Assembly: GCA_028687375.1 (NCBI GenBank)
Contig: JAQUAG010000013.1
Coordinates: forward strand, 1 to 54,874
DNA from: Arcobacteraceae bacterium
GTDB taxonomy: Bacteria; Campylobacterota; Campylobacteria; Campylobacterales; Arcobacteraceae
Reading direction: 5' to 3'
Length of the DNA: 54,874 bases
Part shown: one piece after another, positions 37,607 through 45,614 of the stretch
How positions within the stretch are numbered: position 1 is the stretch's first letter
Layout of the letters: each line of letters starts with the position of its first letter
Translations under genes and position numbers: made by a program
The notes under the pieces: generated by a model
The model's input: only the letters and a program-made list of their open reading frames with translations
Databases searched by the model: none
Told to the model about the DNA's origin: nothing

Positions 37607-37969
37607 TTACATCAGAACTTTATTTTGATGACACAGTTTTAAATCATGTTCAGATAAAGATATTGAATCCTTCAGCCTGGTTTTCATGGCTTCTCTAAGT
37701 TCTTTGTCAATATCTTCGAAAGTAAGTTTCAAATGATTTTTATCTATCCAAATATGGAGCAGTAGTACTTGTTTCATTGATTCCATCATTAAATCAGTTA
37801 TATTTTCATAGTCGTTTGTTTTTTGAACTTCGATGTATTCATTTTTGCTATAAAATGTACCATTGCTATAACTTGAAATCAATTTACTTTTTCCAAATTC
37901 TAAAGAGTTTTCTTGTACGTACTCATTTAATTTGTAAATACTCAAAAGATCCTCTTCTGCCTCTATCAA
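37607..37969 (-). pseudogene. C-terminal part of the frameshifted HNH cassette gene
   Basis: 120 codons from a weak TTG, but the same frame is open upstream without any ATG and runs, through IKGHTYYQAIYNDG, into the run of A residues that ends the HNH gene. Adding one A to the run at 38011-38014 would fuse it to the HNH protein as a 362-residue product. I read it as the detached C-terminal part, not a separate gene. Helix-rich and charged; no family recognised. Ends one base before attC-0. Confidence 0.6.
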
Positions 37970-38007
37970 TCCATCATTATAAATTGCTTGATAGTAAGTG
38001 TGCCCTT

Positions 38008-38694
38008 TTATTTTGTTGTAATTATTGGAGTGAGTACTCTTTGTAAACCTTCTTGGTTCAAATCAACTCTAAATATAAACTGGTCATTTTTATAGACAAA
38101 GTATTTCTTTTTAAAAAATGGAAAACCCATTCTCCGAGAAGTTAAACCTTCAAATGACGTATTAATAAAAGAACAATTATTTATTATAAGGCCAAAAGCA
38201 CTTGGAGTCATTTGAAACGAAAAATTTTGTACTCCTAAAAAATTTATTCGTTGTTCATCACTATTAGAGCGTGCAATATGTAGCATTCTGTCATATTGAC
38301 CTATTCTTTTTTTTATATGAAATTTAGGTAATACATTGGCTTTATTCTTATCATGAACGAAATACATGAGCCATAGTCCAATCCTGACTTTATCGAACCA
38401 ATCAAGTATCAATGACATTTCGGAAGAGTTTATTTTTTCACCTATTAATATCCTTTCCATAATAGGTTTAGTTTCTGCTTCCAGTTTTGCAAAATCTGTG
38501 TTACATGTCTCACATGCAGGCAGTGTGAATTGATTAATTGAAAATTTTTTTATAGTACCATCTTGATTTAAACCGACAAGGATATCTCGATTAGGATCTC
38601 CTGTCATCTTAATTAACCATTTTGGTATGACATGCTCTTTATTTTTATTTTTTGGTTTTTCTCCACAAAATACACAAAATTTATTTTTAGACAA
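38008..38694 (-). CDS. zinc-finger HNH-like nuclease (integron cassette), probably frameshifted
   Basis: 228 residues from a TTG at 38694 (AAAGGA 5 nt upstream). CVFCG (Cys7, Cys10), EHVIPKWL (Glu20-His21) and PACETCN (Cys61, Cys64, Asn65) give the treble-clef layout of HNH-like endonucleases. The middle is Trp/aromatic-rich. The C-terminus ends in TTK at a run of four A residues; one extra A would continue into the next reading frame. Possible DNA-damaging or defence protein; activity not testable by sequence. Confidence 0.65.
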   Translation of the reverse strand: MSKNKFCVFCGEKPKNKNKEHVIPKWLIKMTGDPNRDILVGLNQDGTIKKFSINQFTLPACETCNTDFAKLEAETKPIMERILIGEKINSSEMSLILDWFDKVRIGLWLMYFVHDKNKANVLPKFHIKKRIGQYDRMLHIARSNSDEQRINFLGVQNFSFQMTPSAFGLIINNCSFINTSFEGLTSRRMGFPFFKKKYFVYKNDQFIFRVDLNQEGLQRVLTPIITTK

Positions 38695-38756
38695 GTCTTT
38701 CCTTTAACTCATAATTTAATTGTTCAGTTCATCATGTTAATACTATAAGTGAATAT

Positions 38757-38825
38757 ATATAACGTTTGACTTGAGAAATAGTTGCGCCGCAGGGTCAACT
38801 ATTTCTCTCCAAGGTTTTGTTAGAT
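38757..38825 (-). other. integron attC site (attC-1)
   Basis: Plus strand from ATATAAC (38757-38763) to GTTAGAT (38819-38825), the latter fitting GTTRRRY. Inner stem GAGAAATAGTTG/CAACTATTTCTC (38773-38784, 38796-38807) is perfect over 12 bp, loop CGCCGCAGGGT. Closes the PIN cassette and precedes the HNH cassette. Confidence 0.9.
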
Positions 38826-38849
38826 TATTTCTTATAAATCATGTATACC

Positions 38850-39677
38850 TTAAAAAAACTTTTCCCATAATGGTTCAATTCTAGTGCCGATAATAGCTTT
38901 ACCAATATTATCTAATCCTCTAACCATTACATATAATCCAGCTAATATCTGCAATCCTTCTTTTGGACCCAAAGTGGAATAATTAAATAATGGAAAGAAT
39001 ACATATGATGACATAATTACACCAGCAAAAAACTCAAATACTCCATATGATAATCTAAACTTTTCTCTAAACCAAAAAAGTATAATCCCTACAATAGGTA
39101 ATGCTACTAGTGTTCCCCAAACTGTTATTGTTGATATGATAATATTTAAATAAAAATAAATTAAATTACCTAATATTGACGCAAAAATCCCAAGGAAAAA
39201 ACTTATAAATAATTGTTTTTTTTGAGATGATACAATTTTATTTGCAGAATTTTTAACTTCTTCATTAATTGTTTCATTATCAGACTCATCTAAAAATACT
39301 TTACCAGTGATAGTTTTTACACCATTCTTTTTTAAAACTTTTGCAAATTTCAAATCATCAGTAACAACAATAGGAACATTAGTTTTTGATTCTTCTAGTG
39401 CTATATATAAAGTGTCTATATCACTATCACTTAATTTATAATTAGATTTATCTAATTCTGATATATTTTTTGTGGGATTTTTAGGAGCATGAATAATTTT
39501 GATTCCATTATCTATAAAACTTGATACAAATTTGAAAATATCTGGCATTTTAGTTTTTGGGCCAAACATATAAAGTTCATCCATTACAGATTTAGGTATA
39601 ACCATTTCTCTACTTTCTATTCTAGAAAGAATTTGTGGATATTGAATTAAAATATTTGTATCAATTATATATATCAT
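38850..39677 (-). CDS. PIN-domain protein with C-terminal membrane domain (integron cassette)
   Basis: 275 residues. The N-terminal 130 residues form a PIN nuclease: DTNILIQYP (Asp6), MDELYMF (Glu34), SDSDIDTLYIA (Asp84-88) and VVTDDLKFAK (Asp107/108), so the acidic metal site looks complete. A linker of about 25 residues leads to four hydrophobic segments (about 156-179, 183-203, 212-230, 240-253). A membrane-tethered RNase or toxin is the inference. It is alone in its cassette; SD AAGGA lies 5 nt before the ATG. Confidence 0.75.
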   Translation of the reverse strand: MIYIIDTNILIQYPQILSRIESREMVIPKSVMDELYMFGPKTKMPDIFKFVSSFIDNGIKIIHAPKNPTKNISELDKSNYKLSDSDIDTLYIALEESKTNVPIVVTDDLKFAKVLKKNGVKTITGKVFLDESDNETINEEVKNSANKIVSSQKKQLFISFFLGIFASILGNLIYFYLNIIISTITVWGTLVALPIVGIILFWFREKFRLSYGVFEFFAGVIMSSYVFFPLFNYSTLGPKEGLQILAGLYVMVRGLDNIGKAIIGTRIEPLWEKFF

Positions 39678-39701
39678 TTCGTTCCTTGGTAAATATTATT
39701 A

Positions 39702-39774
39702 ATCTAACGACTGACTTGAGAAATAGTTTGCCAGTTAGGGTAATAAACTATTTCTCTCCTAGGTTTTGTTAGCT
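39702..39774 (-). other. integron attC site (attC-2)
   Basis: Plus strand from ATCTAAC (39702-39708, fitting RYYYAAC) to GTTAGCT (39768-39774). Inner stem GAGAAATAGTTT/AAACTATTTCTC (39718-39729, 39745-39756) is perfect over 12 bp with loop GCCAGTTAGGGTAAT. Arms nearly identical to attC-1, so these two belong to one attC lineage. Closes the nuclease-ATPase cassette. Confidence 0.9.
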
Positions 39775-39777
39775 ATA

Positions 39778-40953
39778 TTAACTTGTAATGACTTCTATAA
39801 CTTTAGAGTCAAACCAACTTTCAACCATTTCTTTATGATATTTATTTTGAAGTATTATTTTAAGTTTTTTTCCAGAAGGTAGTCTCTTTACAATTTCATC
39901 AAGATATGCATATAAAGAACTTATCATAAAACTTTGTCTAGATATATGTAAACTATAAACTAAACATTCATCATGAAATATAAAAGTGGATGCAGCTGTT
40001 TGTGCTTCAATTCTTCCCATAAAAATAAAATCTTCAAATGAAATCATACACTTGTCTGGTTTAATTCGAACAATAGGGTTATTAAAATTTAGAGTTATTA
40101 TATTTTTACTATTTGTTCCATCATATTCATATATTGTAGACATTTCTTGTTTATATTGATCTAAAAAGTATTTAATATATTTTAAACCTTGCATGGATGT
40201 GTTTGTCTGCATACTTTCTGACTTTAAAATCTGATCAAAATATTTACCATTCTCTTTAATAATAATTCTATTAGAATAAATTTCCACTTCAAGTTTTTTA
40301 GCTTCACCATGCCTATATGCATTAGAGGAAATTTCTAATACAAAATCTCTAACCTCATGTCTAAAGTTATTATCAAGTTCACATTTAATATCATCTACTT
40401 CAAATAATGAAGCTATTTTTTGTTCATGATCATGACTTAAAGGGAGAATTAGATTTAGAGAAGATGATGTTCTGTGTAAGTTTGGAGAAATAAAACTTTC
40501 AGGATAATATTTTCTTAAAAGTGTGGGATAATTTTGAATTTCTTCAGATATATCTGACCAATCCCAAGTTGAGACAGAAAATAACCCTGCATTCATATTT
40601 TCAGTATTAACTGTTCTTGTAAATGCTTGGACATTTACATCTCTTTTTCCTGTAGTTGCTAAAATAAATTTACTGATTTTAGGTTGAAATGAAGTAGCTT
40701 TTAATACTTCATCTCGTAATTCATTTTCAGTCAAATTTCTATCAAGATATGTATCTTTTCCTTTACATTGGATTCCAATTAGTTTACTTGTTCCTGAACG
40801 GTGATCATAACCATATATATCAATACCATTTTGAGCTTGTCCTCTTCTAGCATGCATTTTTGTTTCAGAATCTGATAATAATTCACTCCATAAACCATGA
40901 CAAAGCTGTTCAAATTCATCCCAATTACTTGGGGGTAAGAGTTGTTTTGTCAT
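39778..40953 (-). CDS. PD-(D/E)XK nuclease fused to GHKL ATPase (first integron cassette)
   Basis: 391 residues from the ATG at 40953, where AAAAGGA lies 6 nt upstream; the longer frame to 40998 would cross the attI junction. Residues 1-130: Mrr-like nuclease with Glu14, GIDIYGYD (Asp45) and GIQCKGK (Gln62-Cys-Lys64). Residues 195-295: GHKL ATPase, N-box EISSNAYRHG (Glu207, Asn211), ENG (234-236) and SMQGLKYI (253-260). The last 90 residues are unassigned. The combination suggests ATP-gated DNA cleavage, as in phage-defence proteins; inference only. Confidence 0.7.
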   Translation of the reverse strand: MTKQLLPPSNWDEFEQLCHGLWSELLSDSETKMHARRGQAQNGIDIYGYDHRSGTSKLIGIQCKGKDTYLDRNLTENELRDEVLKATSFQPKISKFILATTGKRDVNVQAFTRTVNTENMNAGLFSVSTWDWSDISEEIQNYPTLLRKYYPESFISPNLHRTSSSLNLILPLSHDHEQKIASLFEVDDIKCELDNNFRHEVRDFVLEISSNAYRHGEAKKLEVEIYSNRIIIKENGKYFDQILKSESMQTNTSMQGLKYIKYFLDQYKQEMSTIYEYDGTNSKNIITLNFNNPIVRIKPDKCMISFEDFIFMGRIEAQTAASTFIFHDECLVYSLHISRQSFMISSLYAYLDEIVKRLPSGKKLKIILQNKYHKEMVESWFDSKVIEVITS

Positions 40954-40980
40954 TTTTATTCCTTTTATAGTCTCATTAGT

Positions 40981-40987
40981 AGCTAAC
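40981..40987 (-). other. attI/first-cassette recombination junction
   Basis: AGCTAAC on the plus strand (GTTAGCT on minus). It is identical to the R'' box of attC-2 (AGCTAAC read on the minus strand, 39774-39768), which identifies it as the 5' end of the first cassette, with the crossover between 40986 and 40987. Confidence 0.8.
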
Positions 40988-41003
40988 TCTTTAATCAACC
41001 TAC

Positions 41004-41031
41004 ATTATATATAAACCACCCTGAAAATCAA
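41004..41031 (-). promoter_or_regulatory. candidate Pc promoter of the cassette array
   Basis: TTGATT (41031-41026), 16 bp, TATAAT (41009-41004) on the minus strand. Transcription would start near 40997, 10 bp before the first cassette, where Pc is expected. Confidence 0.6.
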
Positions 41032-41071
41032 CAAATAGCATATATAAAATATGTCGTATATCAAAACAACG

Positions 41072-41250
41072 AAAAATGCCTTAAATAAGGTGTTTTTAGA
41101 TATTTAACTATAAAAAATATTGCAAATTGCCATATTTTTTAGATTAATTTTAAGTTTATGATATAGTTTTTATGTATGTTTATTACCGATATTTAGATGA
41201 TAATAGTACATCATGTATGTATATTACGGTAATATCGTAATAAACCTACA
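41072..41250. other. repeat-rich intI promoter region
   Basis: The 290 bp between the junction and intI hold no gene. There is an interrupted hairpin AAAAATGCCTT...AAGGTGTTTTT (41072-41097) and a long inverted repeat whose left arm (41173-41193, TGTATGTTTATTACCGATATT) recurs inverted at 41231-41250 with a few differences. These sit where integrase repressor or LexA-type sites would be, but the motif is not a known LexA box. Confidence 0.45.
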
Positions 41251-41277
41251 TTTTGTTAAATTTATTGGAGGTATATT

Positions 41278-41364
41278 GTGGGTAAAAAATTATTGGATAT
41301 TATGAAAGATAAAATTAGATTTAAACACTATAGCATAAGCACAGAAAAAACTTATGTACATTGA
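41278..41364 (+). pseudogene. intI: integron integrase (intI) N-terminal remnant
   Basis: GGAGG (41267-41271) 6 nt before a GTG starts a 28-codon reading frame. LLDIMKDKIRFKHYSISTEK followed by TYVH matches the IntI N-terminus ([24 protein letters not shown] in IntI1). The next codon is TGA where TGG (Trp) is expected, and after it no integrase sequence is found: the ArsC/Spx-like gene ends 32 nt downstream. The catalytic domain is gone. The strong SD and orientation opposite to the cassettes are as in intact integrons. Confidence 0.85.
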
Positions 41365-41384
41365 AAAAGATATGGGTAAATTGG

Positions 41385-41412
41385 AAAAAGAGTTTTTACA
41401 AAAACTCTTTTT
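41385..41412 (-). terminator. terminator at the ArsC/Spx-like gene end
   Basis: AAAAAGAGTTTTT (41385-41397) and AAAAACTCTTTTT (41400-41412), a perfect 13-bp stem that includes the stop codon of the minus-strand gene. Ends tgt-gatC-arsC and also faces the intI remnant. Confidence 0.65.
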
Positions 41413-41740
41413 TGTAAACCTCTTCATCATATGCACAAAGCACTTTATCATTTTTGTATTCGATAACTGGTCGTTTAAAAAGCATATTATCTTTTTTGAG
41501 CCACTCTAGTTTTCCACTATCATCAAGATTGAGTTCTTTTAGACCTAGTTGTTTGTATTTTGTCCCTTTGTTATTAAAAAGTAAATTCACATCAACTTTT
41601 GAAGCAAAATAATCAACCATAGAATCTTCAAGGGGTTCTTTCCTAAAATCTATAAATTCATAAGAAAGATTATTTTTTTCACAAAACTTCATAGCATTTT
41701 TAACGCTACCACAAGTTTTTATCCCATATATTTTCATCAT
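41396..41740 (-). CDS. ArsC/Spx-family thioredoxin-fold protein
   Basis: 114 residues. YGIKTCGSVKNAMKFCE has the single N-terminal Cys and CGSV arrangement of the ArsC/Spx/YffB family, and FKRPVIEYKNDK is the conserved C-terminal part with the reductase Arg. Could be a YffB-like reductase rather than arsenate reductase; no ars genes are near. Follows gatC by 12 nt in a tgt-gatC operon. Confidence 0.8.
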   Translation of the reverse strand: MMKIYGIKTCGSVKNAMKFCEKNNLSYEFIDFRKEPLEDSMVDYFASKVDVNLLFNNKGTKYKQLGLKELNLDDSGKLEWLKKDNMLFKRPVIEYKNDKVLCAYDEEVYKKEFL

Positions 41741-41752
41741 AAAATAAATTCC

Positions 41753-42043
41753 TTACTCGATGATTTGAGGAACGATAAAGTAGTTATCTTCACTTTTAGC
41801 TGAATGGCTCATAATATGTTTTGCCAAAGCTTCATCAGCATTTACTACATCTTCTCTCATCGGTTGCCCACCACTAATAGTTGTAAATGTAGCATCAACT
41901 CCACTTACATCAATCTCATTGAGATTTTCAACAAAGTTTACAATATCAGCTAAGTCACTTCTAAGATGCTCTCTTTTTGATTCATCAATCTCTAATGATG
42001 AAAGTTTTGCTAGTTTATCTATTGTTTTATCGTCTATTTTCAT
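41753..42043 (-). CDS. gatC: aspartyl/glutamyl-tRNA amidotransferase subunit C
   Basis: 96 residues, complete. KLAKLSSLEIDESKREHLRSDLADIVNFVENLNEIDVSGVD is the GatC signature. Part of the GatCAB complex that converts Glu-tRNA(Gln)/Asp-tRNA(Asn). Two nt after tgt. Confidence 0.92.
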   Translation of the reverse strand: MKIDDKTIDKLAKLSSLEIDESKREHLRSDLADIVNFVENLNEIDVSGVDATFTTISGGQPMREDVVNADEALAKHIMSHSAKSEDNYFIVPQIIE

Positions 42044-42045
42044 AT

Positions 42046-43194
<1,149 letters not shown>

Positions 43195-43420
43195 TTATAG
43201 TCTATTTTATAAGGCTAGAATGATACTCAAAAAGGGCTTATTATCTAGTGAATGATGAGTTGATAGTATTTTTTAAACGATTAAGCCTTTAAGAAAGAAT
43301 TGTAGATATAGTAAGAAAGATAATCTTTTTAAATACTACTTTTGGTAGTTTCTTGATTTTAGAATTAATAAATTATAAGATAAATAATGTTACTGTATTT
43401 ATATTTTAAAAGGAAAATAA

Positions 43421-44179
43421 ATGGAAATATCATCAATAAATAGTTATGGAGCTATTTCATCATCGCAAACTTCAACAACGCAAAGTGTTAATAGTAATTC
43501 ATTTGATACGTATTTAAAGAATCAAACTCAAGAAACAATAGCAACTACTACAAAAAAAGAGACTTTCAAAGTAGTAGCTTTTCTAGATAAATATGATAGT
43601 TTCTCATCCTTGTCATCAACTGATGAAAAAATATTTAGAGAAATTTTAGCTGATGATAAATATACAATGGAGGAGATGCAAAGTTTAGATTATGAACAAG
43701 TGAAAAAGTTTGGAAACTTTTTAGACTCTTCCCTTTATGGTTCTGGTGTTTCAGCCTACGAAATTCCTCTTGCAAAATGTACAGATTTGAAAGCTGGTGC
43801 AATGTTACACGCTGTAAAAATAACTGATAATGAGGAATTTAATAAGGCTTTATTCCAAACAGTTCAGACTATAGATGATCAAATGGAGATGATGAATTTT
43901 TTTAGTAGATTATCTGATAGTTTAGGTTGGAATGATAAAACATGTTTAATTCCAGAAAGAGATGACCCTGAACTTAGAAAAGATTCTACAAATGAAGACT
44001 GGGAAATAAAAAGTTATAAAAGATTTATAGAAGCTAATATAAAAGAACTGAATGAACTTTTGAGAAATCCTATTATTGATAATGAAGAGAAAGAGTCATA
44101 TCGAACATTATTAAATGACTTTTTAATTCTTCAACAAAATCATGATGAAGTAAAAAATAAAGCTAGATATACTTATTAG
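43421..44179 (+). CDS. hypothetical protein with low-complexity N-terminus
   Basis: 252 residues, no signal peptide and no TM. The first 45 residues are Ser/Thr/Gln/Asn-rich (MEISSINSYGAISSSQTSTT), as seen in flagellar rod/hook-associated and type III export-linked proteins of this phylum. The remainder is acidic and helical. No family recognised. Preceded by AAAAGGA at a good distance, behind a 238-bp gap without an obvious gene. Its stop is 1 nt from the tsaB stop of the convergent strand. Confidence 0.6.
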   Translation: MEISSINSYGAISSSQTSTTQSVNSNSFDTYLKNQTQETIATTTKKETFKVVAFLDKYDSFSSLSSTDEKIFREILADDKYTMEEMQSLDYEQVKKFGNFLDSSLYGSGVSAYEIPLAKCTDLKAGAMLHAVKITDNEEFNKALFQTVQTIDDQMEMMNFFSRLSDSLGWNDKTCLIPERDDPELRKDSTNEDWEIKSYKRFIEANIKELNELLRNPIIDNEEKESYRTLLNDFLILQQNHDEVKNKARYTY

Positions 44180-44180
44180 T

Positions 44181-44642
44181 TTAATAAACAGCTGGGAGTT
44201 GATAGTTCGGAAGTGTATCTTTAAAACAAAGTGAATAGTCGATTTTTTCTGGAAGTTTAAAGCTATTTACCTTTTCATCATCTTCTAAAAATCTCATTTT
44301 TATCTCACTATCACTATCTAAATAAAAGTATTTTTGTCCTAAAGCTTTGATGGGAGAGTTTCCATTTGTGTCAAACCCACTAATTGCTAAAAATGGAATA
44401 TCTAGTGTAATTGAGAGAGTTTTTAGAAAAATATAAGCTATTTTGATAGACATATAACTGCCTGGTCCATTAACATAAATAATCTCATCTAATGTATGGT
44501 TTTTTAAAATAGTATCAATAGTATGAGGTAATATATCACTTGTTTTTCCATCACATTGAAAAGTTTCTTCTAACGTATCATCTTTATAAATTCCTATTAA
44601 AATAGGATTAGCAATAGAGATTATAAAGAGTGTTGTTTTCAT
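44181..44642 (-). CDS. tsaB: TsaB-like tRNA t6A biosynthesis protein (short)
   Basis: 153 residues, shorter than usual TsaB (about 220-230). VNGPGSYMSIKIAYIFLKTLSI matches the TsaB/YgjD-family GPGSFTGLR motif and HTIDTILKNHTLDEI the conserved helix. In E. coli TsaB is an essential scaffold for TsaD in t6A formation. Follows lpxC by 12 nt. Confidence 0.75.
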   Translation of the reverse strand: MKTTLFIISIANPILIGIYKDDTLEETFQCDGKTSDILPHTIDTILKNHTLDEIIYVNGPGSYMSIKIAYIFLKTLSITLDIPFLAISGFDTNGNSPIKALGQKYFYLDSDSEIKMRFLEDDEKVNSFKLPEKIDYSLCFKDTLPNYQLPAVY

Positions 44643-44654
44643 TTGTTATAAACT

Positions 44655-45566
44655 CTATTTTACTTTATTTGTAGCATATGCCATTTGAAGATTTTTTGCT
44701 TCACTTGTTTTAGTTGCTACTTCAAGGTCAATAATCTCATAGTTTGCTGGATCTTCTAAGAGTTTTTTTGTAAGTAAATGATTCAAATGATGACTTCCAG
44801 CAACTGCTTGATATTCACCAATCATTGTATATCCTAAAAGACACATATCTCCAATTGCATCAAGAATTTTATGTCTTACAAACTCATCATCATATCTTAG
44901 CCCATCAGGATTTAGAATTTTTTGATCATCTAAAACGATAGCATTTTCCAAGCTTCCACCAAGTGCAAGTCCTATACTTCTTAAATATTGTACTTCATGT
45001 AAAAATCCAAAAGTTCGTGCACGACTAATATTTTCTTTGTAATCTTCGATAGAATAATCAAATCTAAAATGTTGCTCTCCAATGACTGGATGTTCAAAAT
45101 TGATAGAAAAATCATAGATGATATGATTTGAGGGTTTAAGTTTTACAATTTTATTTCCAACTTCAACTGATACCTCTTTTTTCACCCTTAAAGCTTTTTT
45201 AGGTGCATCAAGTTCTTTGATACCAACTTCATCAATAAGCATACAATAGCCACTACTACTTCCATCAAGGATAGGTATTTCATCATTATCAAGAACAATT
45301 CTAAGGTTATCTATTCCATAAGCATAAATAGCAGATAGTAAATGCTCAATAGTTGAGATAACAACACCATTTTTTCCAATAACTGTTGCCATTTTTGTAT
45401 CAACAACATTTTCAGGAGTTAAAGGGATTGTAACCCCTGCATCATTTCTATAAAAAATAATGCCACTATTAGCTTCAAGTGGTTCTAAAACCATTTTGAT
45501 AGGGACTCCTTTATGAAGTCCAATACCAACTATCTCGACACTTTTTTTAATTGTTCTTTGCTTCAT
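44655..45566 (-). CDS. lpxC: UDP-3-O-acyl-N-acetylglucosamine deacetylase
   Basis: 303 residues. QRTIKKSVEIVGIGLHKG at the start; zinc ligands in IEHLLSA (His near 78), and RHKILDAIGD (His near 232, Asp near 236); HHLNHLL near 261 supplies the catalytic His. Commits lipid A synthesis. Between tsaB and an M23 peptidase. Confidence 0.94.
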   Translation of the reverse strand: MKQRTIKKSVEIVGIGLHKGVPIKMVLEPLEANSGIIFYRNDAGVTIPLTPENVVDTKMATVIGKNGVVISTIEHLLSAIYAYGIDNLRIVLDNDEIPILDGSSSGYCMLIDEVGIKELDAPKKALRVKKEVSVEVGNKIVKLKPSNHIIYDFSINFEHPVIGEQHFRFDYSIEDYKENISRARTFGFLHEVQYLRSIGLALGGSLENAIVLDDQKILNPDGLRYDDEFVRHKILDAIGDMCLLGYTMIGEYQAVAGSHHLNHLLTKKLLEDPANYEIIDLEVATKTSEAKNLQMAYATNKVK

Positions 45567-45614
45567 TTTTCAACCTTACTCTGCTTCATCTTCGTTATTT
45601 TCGTCTTATTAACT

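Larger units (their letters stand above)
37144..41364 (-). mobile_element. relic chromosomal integron (cassette array, attI junction, intI remnant)
   Basis: Three attC sites (37539-37606, 38757-38825, 39702-39774) separate cassettes all read on the minus strand. A cassette/attI junction AGCTAAC lies at 40981-40987, and a divergent plus-strand IntI N-terminus at 41278-41364. For three cassettes the R'' box is the exact complement of the 5' end of the same cassette. The integrase is destroyed and the left end of the array is broken, so mobility is lost unless an integrase exists elsewhere. Bounded by the carboxypeptidase gene and the ArsC/Spx-like gene. Confidence 0.85.

Noticed and set aside
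38757-39774. Near-identical repeats on both sides of the PIN gene as ends of an insertion sequence
   Set aside because: They are in the same orientation, each is itself a folded site with complementary end boxes, there is no transposase, and a third site and attI junction fit the integron model better.
37301-41364. A CRISPR array or phage att site
   Set aside because: The repeats are few, carry internal stems and coding cassettes, and match attC/attI boundaries instead.
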